Assembly (NCBI RefSeq): GCF_029525575.1
Contig: NZ_JAPDIA010000008.1
Span: 2,213,728 to 2,277,727, forward strand
DNA: 64,000 nucleotides
Origin: Cohnella rhizosphaerae
Lineage (GTDB): Bacteria > Bacillota > Bacilli > Paenibacillales > Paenibacillaceae
Reading direction: 5' to 3'
Numbering within the stretch: the first letter of the stretch is position 1; each line of letters starts with the position of its first letter. The notes under the pieces are model-generated. The model searched no databases and had not been told where the DNA came from. It was given only the letters and a program-made list of their open reading frames with translations. This document shows, piece by piece, positions 1-9,428 of this stretch. The position numbers were made by a program, and so were the translations under genes.

Positions 1-759
1 CCTTCCTCAAGCCCGCCGGCGGCTCGCAGGGAAAAGGCGCGCTGGTCCTCGCGCAGTCGCAGGGCGGGGGGCTGGACGCTGAGCGGCCGTGACGCTTCCG
101 GCGGCCTGCTGCGGGCGCGCAGGCTCCCTCGCCGGGAAGCGCTGCGCGAAGTCGCCGCCCGGATCGGCCATCGTCCGTATGTGATGCAGCCGCTGCTTAA
201 GCTTCGCGGACCGGACGGAGAGCCCTTCGATCTGCGCGCGCTCATGCAGAAGGATGGCGGCGGCGCCTGGCGAACGACCGGGATCGCGGTCCGAACGGGC
301 GCGCCCGAATCCGTGACCGCCAATCTTCACGGCGGCGGGGTCGCCCGGCCGGCAGGCCCTTATCTCGCCGGATTGTTCGGCGAGCCGGAGACGTCGCGGC
401 TGCTCGAGCGCCTTCGCAAGGCTTCGGACGGCATCGTCTTGCGCCTTGAGCAATTGTACGGTCGCTTCGCGGAGCTCGGCCTCGATTACGGCATCGACCG
501 CGAAGGCCGGATCTGGTTTCTCGAAGCGAACACGAAGCCCGGACGCGCGTCCATGACCGCAGCCGGAGAAGCGGCCATGTCGGATGCGATTCACAACCCA
601 TTGGCCTATGCGCGTTACATCCTGCTTGTATCATCTGGGAGGGTATGTCATGAGTTTGACCTTGTGCAACGTTCACTTCACGCAGCAAGCGGAGAAGGTC
701 GTATGGCTGTCCAGCCCGCTCGCCAAAATGCTGAAGGTGGACGGTCGCAGAACGATTAA
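1..759 (+). CDS. YheC/YheD family endospore coat-associated ATP-grasp protein (5'-truncated, frameshifted)
   Basis: Only the C-terminal half of the ATP-grasp domain lies in the window; the gene starts upstream of base 1. The reading frame begins at base 3 with FLKPAGGSQGKG, a glycine-rich ATP-binding loop with its lysine. It moves to the next frame at the G6 run 66-71 and continues with RPYVMQPLL, a DLRALMQK segment, and LDYGIDREGRIWFLEANTKP, where the acidic and asparagine metal ligands of ATP-grasp enzymes sit. YheC/YheD proteins of Bacillus are associated with the spore coat; their substrate is unknown. The frame runs 110 bp into the next gene, which is unusual, so the true stop may be near 650 and hidden by a further error. 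Confidence 0.8.
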   Translation, partial: PSSSPPAARREKARWSSRSRRAGGWTLSGRDASGGLLRARRLPRREALREVAARIGHRPYVMQPLLKLRGPDGEPFDLRALMQKDGGGAWRTTGIAVRTGAPESVTANLHGGGVARPAGPYLAGLFGEPETSRLLERLRKASDGIVLRLEQLYGRFAELGLDYGIDREGRIWFLEANTKPGRASMTAAGEAAMSDAIHNPLAYARYILLVSSGRVCHEFDLVQRSLHAASGEGRMAVQPARQNAEGGRSQND

Positions 760-2024
760 CGTGAAGCTGGGCCGGGATGTCGTGCCCGCCGCCCTGAAAA
801 CCTTGAAGCGCAAGGGACATCACGTCTTCCTGTCCGCCGGGCTCCGGCGCTCCGTCCGCGTTCCGAAGTCGGGCAACGTCTACCTGGCCGACGCGAACGG
901 CGACGAGATCCAGCTCGGACCGCTCATCGGCGTGCTGACGGACGGCGACCGCTCGCAGACCGCGCCGTTCGGCGCCCGCACCGGCTTCGTCAAGCAATTG
1001 CTCGCGATCGGCCAGAAGAAGGCGTATTTTTTCGCGTTCACCCCCAAGGACATCAACTGGCAGCAGGAGACGGTGCACGGCTGGTTCCTCGACGGCGGCG
1101 GCGGCTGGGTGCGGCGCGTCGTGCCGCTGCCCGACGTCGTGTACAACCGGCTCCCGAGCAGGCGCGCGGAGACCGGCAGCTATATCACCTCCCTGCGGGA
1201 AAAATTCGTTCGCAGGCACATCCCGATTTTCAACTGGAGCTTCTTCAACAAGTCCGACGTGTACAGCCTGCTGGACAACGACCCGGAGGCGCTTGCCCAT
1301 CTCCCTGAATCGATCAACAACCCGACGTCCGAAAAAAATCAAAGAGCTGCTCGAAAAACATCATTTCCTTTATTATAAGCCGACCGGCGGCAGCCTGGGC
1401 ATGGGCATCTACCGCCTGACCTACCATCCGAAGCGAGGTTACTTCGTCCGCTACCGCAGAGGCGCGAGCAACGTTCTGCTGCGGTTCACCACCTTCGCGA
1501 GCCTCGTCCGGATGCTCAAAGCCCGCCACGGCGCGCGCTTGTCCGGCTATGTCGTGCAGCAGGGAATCCGGCTCATCGAGATCGACCACTGCCCGATCGA
1601 CTTCCGCTTCCACATGCATAAAAACGGCGACAACCGTTGGGTCGTAGCCGGCATCGGCGCGAAAAAAGCGGGCCGCGGCAGCGTGACGACCCACGTCAAA
1701 AACGGCGGTCAGCTTATGACGCCGGAACAGGCGCTTAGCCGGACGTTCGGCGACCGCTCGTCCGAGGTGCTGCAAAACGCCAAGGATGTCGCCGTCAAGC
1801 TGTCCGAGGCGATCGAACGCAACTATACGCATACGCTCGGAGAGCTCGGCCTGGATATCGGCATCGACAAAGACGGGGAGATCTGGATGTTCGAGGCGAA
1901 CGCGAAGCCGGGCCGCTCGATCTTTAAGCATCCCGCGCTCAAGGAGCAGGGCAAGGCCTCGCTCGAATATATCCTCGACCACTGTCTCTATCTCAGCAAA
2001 TTCCGCAGGAAGGATGAGTCCTGA
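650..2024 (+). CDS. YheC/YheD family endospore coat-associated ATP-grasp protein
   Basis: The start is ATG 650, preceded by GGGAGGG at 637-643. The repaired product is about 457 residues, normal for the family. An N-terminal domain of about 95 residues precedes the typical GPLIGVLTDG segment. The ATP-grasp core follows with YYKPTGGSLGMG, VVQQGI, a DFRFHMHKNG strand, and LDIGIDKDGEIWMFEANAKP. The frame shifts by one at the A7 run 1332-1338, inside the linker before the ATP-binding loop. The stop overlaps the next start (TGATG at 2022-2026), so the two genes are probably translationally coupled. A role in coat assembly is inferred from family membership. Confidence 0.88.
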
Positions 2025-3204
2025 TGCTACGACCAGCCGCAGCAGAACCTGGCGCGCTCGCCTTGGCGCCCGGAACCGCGAACGTGCAGGCGCAGGAGAA
2101 GCCCGTGCTCGCGATCTTGACGATCGACGACGACCTGCAGCTGTTCCGAGGCAACCGCCAGAACTTCGCCGACCTGCTCCAAACCGGCGAGGAACAGGGG
2201 TTCCTGACGTACGTCGTGACCGTCCGCAACCTGAAGCTCACCGCGCCTCGCGTGTTGGGCTTCACCTACAACGCGCCCAAAGATTTATGGCTCAAGTCGT
2301 GGTTCCCCCCGTCCGACGCTCGTGTACAACCGCATTCCGCAGCGCGAGGACGAGAGACTGCCCTGGGTGCGCAAAAAGCTGGCCAAAATCGCCAATCAAC
2401 CCGACATGGCTTTTTTCAACCGCCGGTTTTTCAATAAATGGTCGTTGTTCAAATGGCTGAGCGCGTATAAAACGACGCGGGAATTCGTCCCCGAGACGAA
2501 GCGCCTGACCGAACAATCGGTGCTGGCCGGCATGCTGCGCCGCCATCCGCTCGTGTATCTGAAGCCTGTGATGGGCAAGGCCGGCGTCGGTATCATGACG
2601 GTCAAGATCTCTCCTCAAAAAAAACTTGCCTTACCGCCTGCAGGTGCAGGACGAAAAGGGCAGCAGCACGTACCATTGCTCGACGCTCAGCCGGCTCTGG
2701 CTGCGGGTGCGCGCCAATGCGAAAAACCAATCCGAGCCTTATATCGCCCAACAGGGAATCTCGCTCGCGAAAGTGAACGGGCGACCGTTCGACCTGCGCG
2801 CGCTCGTTCAGAAAAACGCGGACGGCCTTTGGGAGCTGACCGGCATCGGCGCGCGGATGGCGGGCTCGTCGAGCATTACGACGCATGTGCCGCGCGGCGG
2901 CTCGATCGAGGATCCGGAGCGGCTGCTCGCAGCCGTATTCGGACCCGAAAAGGCGCAGCAAGTCTTCTCGAAGGTCCGCCAGACCGTGATCGTGCTGGCT
3001 TCCCGGATCGAGCGTTCCGCCCGCAGCCGGCTGTTCGAAATGTCGATGGACCTGGGAATCGACGAGGAAGGGCATATGTGGTTTTTCGAGGCGAACTCGA
3101 AACCGATGAAATTCGACGAGCCGCATATTCGCAAAAAATCGCTCGAGCGTATTTTTCAGTACGGCCAATATATCCATCGGCGGCGTCAGCAAGAACGAAG
3201 GTAA
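2024..3204 (+). CDS. YheC/YheD family endospore coat-associated ATP-grasp protein
   Basis: This is the third member of the array, about 392 residues after repair. The ATG at 2024 overlaps the previous stop. Recognisable parts are the KPVLAILTIDDD start of the family N-domain, VYLKPVMGKAGVG (ATP loop), PYIAQQGI, a DLRALVQKN strand, and MDLGIDEEGHMWFFEANSKP (metal-binding end of the fold). Two one-base shifts break it: at the C6 run 2305-2310 and at the A8 run 2617-2624. Both intermediate frames continue the family alignment exactly, so the gene is probably intact in the organism. Confidence 0.88.
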
Positions 3205-3268
3205 GGCGGGACGCCGGCGATGAGACCGGACGCTCCCATGCGGCAGATTCCGAACCGAGGTGACGAAC

Positions 3269-4522
3269 GTGGCGGCGCAGCCGACGCTTGGCATATTGAC
3301 GCTATACTTGAACGACCGCAAGCTGCTGGAGGAAAAACCCGTCTATGCGCGGATGACCGCGATCGGACGCAAGCACGGCCTCTCCGTGTTCGTCTTCACG
3401 CCGGACGACGTCGACGACGCCGGCGACCGCATCCACGCGATGTTCTACCTTCCGGAATCGCGGACGTGGGAACGCCGATGGGTCCGGTTTCCGCAGCTGA
3501 TCTACGACCGCTGCCGGATCCAGCGCAGCGCGAGATTCCAGCGGCTGCTCGCTTTCAGGCGGAAATACGGCCATTTGACGTTCCTGAACCGTCCGCTGCG
3601 CAACAAGTGGACCGTACACCGAACGCTGGGCAAAGTAGCCGCGTTCGAGCCTCATCTGCCTTCGACGCGGTTCTACGATTCGCCCGACGACGTGCAGGCG
3701 ATGCTGCGCAAGCATTCGCTCGTCTACGTGAAGCCGATCAACGGTACGGGCGGCCGCGGCATCCTGCGGGTCGAGCGGATGAAAGACGGGACGTTCGCGG
3801 TGCAAGGCCGGGACCACGGCCGCCGCATCGTAACGCCAAGACGGGTGTCCAAGGAGCAATTGGCCGGCGTACTGCGGTCGTGGGATAAGCATGGCGACCG
3901 GTATATCGTGCAGCAAGGGCTCCATATCCGGCTGCCGAGCGGGCGGGTGCACGATTACAGAATGCTTGTGCAAAAAAACGGCGAGGGCGAATGGACCGTG
4001 ACCGGCTGCGCCGGTCGCGTCGGTCCGCCCCGCAGCATTACGAGCAATCTGCATGGCGGCGGCAGGGCCGTGCCTATGAAAACGCTGCTGCGCGAATGGA
4101 TCGGCAGCGAGGAGCGCATCGGCCAAGTCCGCAAGACCGCCGAGACGCTCGGCATCGGCGTAGCGCGCCATCTTGAGCGCACCTACGGCGCGCTCTGCGA
4201 GCTCGCGCTGGATCTGGCGATCGACCGCGAGGGGCGCGTATGGCTGCTCGAGGTCAATCCGAAGCCCGCGCGCGAGGTATTCATCCAGGCGGGCGAGCGC
4301 GACGTGTACCGGACGGCGCTGTCGCGCCCGATCGAGTACGCGGTATGGCTCCATCGCCAGCGCCGGCTCTCGCGCACCGGCAAAAGCCGCCTGCCGGCCA
4401 GCGCCGGCCCGGCCAGTGCCGGGTCCGCAGGCATGGGCGCGGGAGCCGCCGCCGAGGCCGGGTTCGACAACTGGCCGCAGTCAGTCGCCGGCCAATCGGC
4501 CGGCGGCGGTCCGCTCTTTTGA
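3269..4522 (+). CDS. YheC/YheD family endospore coat-associated ATP-grasp protein
   Basis: The fourth member is uninterrupted. An in-frame GTG at 3260 exists, but the GTG at 3269 is better placed, 6-7 nt after the GAGGTG ribosome binding site at 3257-3262. The product has 417 residues. Motifs are PTLGILTLYL at the N-terminus, VYVKPINGTGGRG (ATP loop), YIVQQGL, DYRMLVQKN, and LDLAIDREGRVWLLEVNPKP. After about residue 370 comes an Ala/Gly/Ser-rich tail of some 45 residues not seen in its neighbours. An A7 run at 3972-3978 is in frame here, so not every long run in the window is misread. The gene is followed by a strong terminator that closes the array. Confidence 0.9.
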   Translation: MAAQPTLGILTLYLNDRKLLEEKPVYARMTAIGRKHGLSVFVFTPDDVDDAGDRIHAMFYLPESRTWERRWVRFPQLIYDRCRIQRSARFQRLLAFRRKYGHLTFLNRPLRNKWTVHRTLGKVAAFEPHLPSTRFYDSPDDVQAMLRKHSLVYVKPINGTGGRGILRVERMKDGTFAVQGRDHGRRIVTPRRVSKEQLAGVLRSWDKHGDRYIVQQGLHIRLPSGRVHDYRMLVQKNGEGEWTVTGCAGRVGPPRSITSNLHGGGRAVPMKTLLREWIGSEERIGQVRKTAETLGIGVARHLERTYGALCELALDLAIDREGRVWLLEVNPKPAREVFIQAGERDVYRTALSRPIEYAVWLHRQRRLSRTGKSRLPASAGPASAGSAGMGAGAAAEAGFDNWPQSVAGQSAGGGPLF

Positions 4523-4653
4523 TCGAAGCGCCTCGCCCCGACATCATTGTCATCGCTTCTATACAACGGAGCATTGCCTTAGTCGCCCCCCTACGAACGA
4601 TCGTTTTGCTTTCTGCAGGCTTGGTTCCTGCTCGATCGCCGCAAACAAAAAAA

Positions 4654-4690
4654 CAGAGTCGGCGCTCCCTTGGAGCCGACTCTGTTTTTT
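4654..4690. terminator. bidirectional rho-independent terminator
   Basis: A perfect 10-bp stem (CAGAGTCGGC at 4654-4663 with GCCGACTCTG at 4675-4684) has T6 on the plus side and A7 before the stem. It therefore can end both the YheC/YheD array (plus) and the HAD gene (minus). Confidence 0.9.
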
Positions 4691-4704
4691 CATGCCCCCC
4701 TGCT

Positions 4705-5373
4705 TCAGCGCACCAGCTTCAGCAGCTCCGAAAAGCGCCCGATCCGCACGTCCGCTTCGTCCAGCTCGCCCTCGCGGCGGAAACCCGCATAGTCGCAGCC
4801 AACGGTAAACAAGCCGTTGCCTTTGCCGGCTTCGACGTCCGAATGCCGGTCGCCGACCATCCACGCCGACTTCGCGCCGCTTCTCTCGAGCAGCAGGCGT
4901 ACCAGCTCCACTTTGGACGGCGTGGCATATTCGCCGGCGCTGTAGAAGCCTTCGAACAGCTCGCCGATCCCTCGCAGGCGTGGCACTTCCTTGACGTAGG
5001 ATTCCAGCCCGTTGCTGGCCACGAACAGCCGCACGCCGCGCGACTTCAGCTCGCCCAGCACCTCCGGCACGCCTTCGTACAATTCGCCCCGCCCGCGCTC
5101 CAGCTCCTCCAGCTCGTACTGCAGGAGCAATTCGTTCGCCCGGTCCTGCGCGGCTTGCGAACCGTCAGGCATCACCTTCTGCCAAATATGCTCCAGCAGC
5201 ATGCCCAGCGAACCTAGCAAGCGCTCGACGGGCGGTTCGGGCGAGAGATATAAACCTTCCTCCCGCAGCGTGGCGAAGACGCGGCGGTGCACCTCCTCCA
5301 GCAGCGTCTCGGTACGGAACAGCGTCCCGTCCAGATCGAAAAGCATCGCTTCCGGCAAATCGTACGGTTTCAT
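4705..5373 (-). CDS. HAD-superfamily phosphatase (phosphoglycolate phosphatase-like)
   Basis: A 222-residue haloacid-dehalogenase fold hydrolase. Motif I is MLFDLDGTLF (nucleophile Asp near residue 13), motif II is FVASNG, and motif III is MVGDRHSDVEAG. A helical cap of about 70 residues sits between motifs I and II, as in the phosphoglycolate phosphatase/beta-phosphoglucomutase subgroup. The substrate cannot be told from sequence. ATG 5373 follows an AGAGGAG ribosome binding site. It stands alone: the terminator at 4654-4690 lies just downstream and the next minus-strand gene (cotJC) has its own hairpin. Confidence 0.88.
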   Translation of the reverse strand: MKPYDLPEAMLFDLDGTLFRTETLLEEVHRRVFATLREEGLYLSPEPPVERLLGSLGMLLEHIWQKVMPDGSQAAQDRANELLLQYELEELERGRGELYEGVPEVLGELKSRGVRLFVASNGLESYVKEVPRLRGIGELFEGFYSAGEYATPSKVELVRLLLERSGAKSAWMVGDRHSDVEAGKGNGLFTVGCDYAGFRREGELDEADVRIGRFSELLKLVR

Positions 5374-5542
5374 AATCGGCTCCTCTTTTTTTCATCCATC
5401 ATACCGGAGCCGGGGAAATGTGGCAACTTTTGCAGCCCGTCTATTAAACGTCCGATATCCATCTATTGTTCGTCCGTTACTCCTCCGTTCACTGTCCATT
5501 TTCGGCTGCCATTCGTCCGCAACTGCCCGCAACGACGTGCGA

Positions 5543-5578
5543 CGATCCCCTTAAGACGAAGGCGCCTCAAGGGGATCG
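5543..5578 (-). terminator. hairpin downstream of cotJC
   Basis: A 10-bp inverted repeat (CGATCCCCTT / AAGGGGATCG) with a 16-nt loop lies 35 bp after the cotJC stop. There is no T run after it on the minus strand, so it may be an mRNA-stabilising hairpin or a weak terminator. Confidence 0.5.
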
Positions 5579-5611
5579 GCTAGCTAAATAATCGTCTTGC
5601 GTGCACTATGC

Positions 5612-6182
5612 TCAATACACCTTCTTCTGCTCCCGATCCGCCTTGATGATCTCGACCGCTTCGCGGAACCGCAGCGAGTGGATGATCTCCCGCTCGCGCA
5701 AAAACTTGAGGCTGTCCTGGATGTCGACGTCGTCCGTCATGTCGATCAGCCACTGGTACGTGGCTCTCGCCTTCTCCTCCGCCGCGATATCCTCGTACAG
5801 GTCGGCGATCGGATCGCCCTTGGCCGCAATATAGGCCGCCGTCCAAGGCACGCCCCCCCGCATTTTCGTAAAATAACGCGCCGTCGTGGTTCGCGAAGTG
5901 CGGACCGAGCCCGGCGGCTTCCAGCTGCTCCACGGAGGCGTCCTTGGTCAGCTTGTAGATCATCGTGGCGATCATCTCGAGGTGCGCGAATTCCTCCGTC
6001 CCGATGTCCGTCAGCAAGCCGATGACTTTGTCGGGAATCGAATAGCGCTGGTTCAGATATCGAAGCGCGGCCGAGAGCTCTCCGTCGGCGCCGCCGTACT
6101 GCTCGGACAAGTAGCGCGCCATACGGATATCGCATTTGCCGACTTTGACGGGATACTGCAGCTTCTTTTCATAAACCCACAT
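5612..6182 (-). CDS. cotJC: CotJC, inner spore coat protein of the manganese-catalase family
   Basis: The product is 189 residues after repair, the usual CotJC length. It opens with MWVYEKKLQYPV and contains the ferritin-like segments GTEEFAHLEMIATMIYKL and AAEEKARATYQWL, whose Glu and His residues are the di-manganese ligands in the catalase family. In Bacillus, CotJC is a spore coat component made with CotJA and CotJB. The frame moves by one at the C7 run 5853-5859 (after HDGALFYE). A GAGGGGGG ribosome binding site precedes ATG 6182. It is the last gene of cotJABC. Confidence 0.93.
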
Positions 6183-6198
6183 ATCGCGCCCCCCTCTT

Positions 6199-6521
6199 CT
6201 ACACTTGCCAAGGCCACGGCGTGTCGACCCACTGCCAGGGATAACGGCTGAAGCTGTTGCCGAAGTTCATCTGCGGACCGTACTTTTGCTCGAACGACGC
6301 CATCAGCTGCTTGCGGATTTGCGCGAGCTGGTTGAATTGCTGGAGCGCCTGCATGTCTGCCGGATGGGTGTCCAAAAAAAAGGTTCAGCTCCACCAGCGC
6401 GAAGTCGACCCGCTGAATCTCCAGCAGATCCCGCTTGTAAGCCTCCCCCTCCCCGCTGCGGCGCTTGCTGCGCATAGGCGTGCTCATTGCTGCGGCTTGC
6501 GGCTTCTTCTCTGTCGGACAC
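6199..6521 (-). CDS. cotJB: CotJB, spore coat protein
   Basis: The conserved core is LLEIQRVDFALVELNLF, then LDTHPADMQALQQFNQ after a one-base shift at the A8 run 6374-6381, ending in YPWQWVDTPWPW. The best ribosome binding site (AAAGGAGG, overlapping the cotJA stop) points to GTG 6521. Using it needs a second one-base shift at the C5/C4 runs 6445-6454 and gives 106 residues. The alternative start, ATG 6487, avoids that shift but lacks a good binding site and gives 95 residues. CotJB is a small coat protein encoded with CotJA and CotJC. Confidence 0.88.
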
Positions 6522-6526
6522 GCCGA

Positions 6527-6748
6527 TCAGCCTCCTTTACGGTTGCAGCGCGACGTATAGGGACTATACAGCGCAGGCCACAGCGTTCCCTTGCATAAGG
6601 CCTCGTCCAGCGGAAACTGGGGAAGGTTGGACGGTTGAAAATAAATGTACTGGTTCGGCGGCACGATATACCGCTTTACCGTCACGGGCGGACACGGATC
6701 GTCGGAGCTGACGTAGGGATGCCACTCCCGCCACTGGTTGTCGTACAC
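6527..6748 (-). CDS. cotJA: CotJA, spore coat associated protein
   Basis: A 73-residue protein with the CotJA signature, a proline- and tyrosine-rich N-terminus with YIVPPNQYIYFQP and a C-terminal ALCKGTLWPALYSPY segment. GTG 6748 follows GAAGGAGG at ideal spacing. First gene of cotJABC; its last codons supply the ribosome binding site of cotJB, so translation is probably coupled. Confidence 0.92.
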   Translation of the reverse strand: MYDNQWREWHPYVSSDDPCPPVTVKRYIVPPNQYIYFQPSNLPQFPLDEALCKGTLWPALYSPYTSRCNRKGG

Positions 6749-6788
6749 GCGGATTCCTCCTTCGGCTAAACCGTACGGCGTACTGCTC

Positions 6789-6797
6789 TAGCCTATG
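6789..6797 (-). promoter_or_regulatory. possible sporulation sigma (SigE/SigK) -10 element for cotJABC
   Basis: On the minus strand the sequence CATAGGCTA matches the CATAnnnTA form of the mother-cell -10 element, about 40 bp before the cotJA start. The upstream -35 is not clear. Mother-cell expression of cotJ is established in Bacillus; the assignment here is by similarity only. Confidence 0.4.
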
Positions 6798-6854
6798 CGC
6801 CCAAAGGCCCGGTTCGAACGACATCGGCGGATATTTTTCGATAAGCCCGTCTAC

Positions 6855-6893
6855 AAAAAAAAGAAGCCATCCGCGGGTCAGGCGGAAGGCTTC
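6855..6893 (-). terminator. rho-independent terminator
   Basis: Minus-strand stem GAAGGCTTCCGCC...GCGGATGGCTTC (imperfect, about 12 bp) is followed by T8. It ends the transcript of the AI-2E family gene. Confidence 0.8.
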
Positions 6894-6914
6894 GACAGCA
6901 TCGCTTGCATTCGG

Positions 6915-7952
6915 CTAGAGCTTGATCTTGAGATTAATCAACCCGACCTTGCGGGCGGCCATGTATACGATGACGACGACGGGGCCCAGGAAGACGCCGA
7001 CGAGACCGACCAGCTCGAATCCGACGTACAGGCTGATAAGCGCGGGGAGCGCGCCGATGCCGACGGCATCGCCCAGCACCTTCGGCTCCACGATCCGGCG
7101 AACGACGGTGATGACGAGAAACAGCAGGATCAGTCCGATCCCGGTGTATGTATCCCCCGTAAGCATCATATAGGCCGCCCAGGGCACGAGCACGGATCCC
7201 GTGCCGAGTATCGGCAGGATGTCGACGACGACGATGAGCAGCGCGATCGCGAGCGGGTAGCCCGTACCGATGACGAGCAGGCCGACGAACGAGATGACGT
7301 ACGTCATCAGGCTCAGCACGAACTGGGCGCGCAGGAAGCCGAAGATCGACTTGCGCAGATTCTCCATGACTTGCGCGACCTGGCTTCGGGACTCCTCGGC
7401 GAAGATGGACAGGAACGAAGCCATCATCGTCGGCAGGCTAAGGCTGAACAGGTAGACGGCCACGAAAAACACGATCAGGACGACGAAAAAGCTCGGGATG
7501 CCGGCAGCGAAGCCGACGAGCGGCTTCGAGATGGACGTGGCGAGTCCGGACAGCCAGTCGGTCAGGTTGTTCGTCAGGCTTTCCAGCTTGATCGGCAGTT
7601 CGTTGTCGACGCCCTGCCCGTTGTACGAGCTGCTCGCTTTCTCGAGCGCGTCCTGAATATAGTTGTTGGCGCTTTTCAGGTACGAGGGCAGATTGCTCCA
7701 GAACGAAGTCAGCTCGGCGAAAATCTTGATGCCGATCAATCCCATGAGCCCGAGCAGCACGACCGTGAAAAGCGTGCTCGTGACCGTCGACGCCGCGAGA
7801 CGGTTCATCTTCAGCCTGGTCATGAAGATCTTGGTCAGCGGTTCCAGAAAGATGACGACGATCAAAGCCAGCAGGAAGGGCGCGCCTACCGTAAACAGCA
7901 AATAAAGAAAACCAAGTCCCAATACCATCAACAATACTGTGCGCAGCGGCAT
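6915..7952 (-). CDS. AI-2E family (PerM/UPF0118) transporter
   Basis: A membrane protein of 345 residues with about seven to eight hydrophobic segments: two at the N-terminus (LLMVLGLGFLYLLF and LLALIVVIFL), one near residue 60-80, then four or more after residue 150. The loop in the middle is polar, as in the family. Members have been linked to export of autoinducer-2 or to Na+/H+ exchange; the substrate here is unknown. The start is placed at ATG 7952, behind AAAGGTGTG. It follows the CNNM-type gene by 55 bp on the same strand and may be co-transcribed. Confidence 0.85.
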   Translation of the reverse strand: MPLRTVLLMVLGLGFLYLLFTVGAPFLLALIVVIFLEPLTKIFMTRLKMNRLAASTVTSTLFTVVLLGLMGLIGIKIFAELTSFWSNLPSYLKSANNYIQDALEKASSSYNGQGVDNELPIKLESLTNNLTDWLSGLATSISKPLVGFAAGIPSFFVVLIVFFVAVYLFSLSLPTMMASFLSIFAEESRSQVAQVMENLRKSIFGFLRAQFVLSLMTYVISFVGLLVIGTGYPLAIALLIVVVDILPILGTGSVLVPWAAYMMLTGDTYTGIGLILLFLVITVVRRIVEPKVLGDAVGIGALPALISLYVGFELVGLVGVFLGPVVVIVYMAARKVGLINLKIKL

Positions 7953-8007
7953 GCATTCACACCTTTCGAGGATCGGCCGCCATGAGGGCGAAGCCGGTAT
8001 GCATCGT

Positions 8008-9361
8008 CTACAAGCCGGAAGGCGGGTCCGTACGATCGTCCGCATCCGGTTGTTTATAACGATAGATATGTACGCGCTGGACTCTTAGACGTTCCACTTC
8101 GGCGATCTCGAATACATAGCCTTGCTCGATGATCTTGCTTCCTTCCGCGACGTTGCCGTCCAGGCTCTTGAACAGCCAGCCGCCGATCGAATCGACCTCT
8201 TCCTCCTCGATCTCGACGCCCAGCAGGTCGTCGACCTCCTCGATCAGCATGCGGCCGTCGACCGAGTAGACGTCGCCTTGCAGCTCGACGGCCGGCGGCT
8301 CGTCGTCGAACTCGTCCTGCAGCTCGCCGACGATCTCCTCGAGGATCATCTCGGCCGTCAGCATGCCCGCCGTGCCGCCGTATTCGTCGATGACGATCGC
8401 CAGCTGCGACTTGTGGCGCTGCATGAGCTTGAGCACGCGACTGATCTCCATCGACTCCGGCACGCTTAAGATCGGTCTCAAAAAGGTGCGCAGATCCTGC
8501 ACCTCGTCCGGATCTGCCGTCAGCACGTCCGTGATGTGCACGAACCCGATGATCTGGTCCTTGTCCTCGACGCCGACCGGATAACGGGTATGCTTGACGC
8601 GGTAAGCGAGCTTCATGTTCTCGTCGAACGGCAGGTTGACGAACATGCAGTCCATGTCGGTTCGCGGCAGCATGACCTCCCTGGCCACCCGATCCGAAAA
8701 CTCGAACACGTTGTCGAACAGCGTCATCTCTTCCTTGTCGATAATGCCGCTCTTGGCGCTCTCGTTCATGAGGATGCGTATCTCTTCTTCGGTATGCGCC
8801 GCGTCGTGCTCGCTGGCCGGCCTGACGCCGATCATGCGCAGCAGCAGGTTCGCCGCGTTGTTCAGAAGCCAGATGACCGGCAGGAACAGTCTGTAGAAAA
8901 GCAGCAGCGGAAGCGACAGCCAGAGCGACACGCCCTCCGACTTCTGGATCGCGAGCGACTTCGGCGCGAGCTCCCCCCAGGACGATATGGAGGAAGGTAA
9001 TCGCGCTGAACGCGATGATGTAGGAGATCGTATGGATCGTCGTCTCGTTCGTCACGCCGTATTGGTGGAGCAGCGGAATGACGATCAAATCCGCGATGGC
9101 AGGCTCGCCCGTCCAGCCGAGTCCAAGCGACGCAAGCGTGATGCCGAGCTGCGTGGCCGATAAATAGACGTCGAGCTTGCGATTGACCTTGAGCGCGTAC
9201 TTCGCCCTGACGTTGCCCTCGTTCGTTAACTGCGTAAGCCGCGACTGGCGCACTTTGACGAGCGCGAATTCGGCGGCCACGAAAAATCCGTTCAGCAGTA
9301 CGAGAAAGAGAACGAGGACGGCGTGCCAGGCGATCGAGCCCCACAACAATTCCGTGTTCAA
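8008..9361 (-). CDS. CNNM/HlyC/CorC family transporter with CBS pair and CorC_HlyC domain
   Basis: Domains in order: an N-terminal DUF21/CNNM transmembrane domain (residues about 1-200, with LNGFFVAAEFALVKVR), a CBS pair (about 215-340, with EVMLPRTDM and VIDEYGGTAGMLT), and a C-terminal CorC_HlyC domain (about 360-440, with LLGVEIEEEEVDSIGGWL). Length is 450 residues after repair. Such proteins handle Mg2+ or related cations at the membrane. The frame shifts by one at the C6 run 8973-8978, inside the membrane domain. The start is TTG 9361, behind AAAGGAAG. Confidence 0.9.
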
Positions 9362-9428
9362 GCAGCTTCAGCTTCCTTTCGTACGGCGCGGCGGCTTAAG
9401 GACCGCGCTCGCGTCCGCCTGCCGCGCG

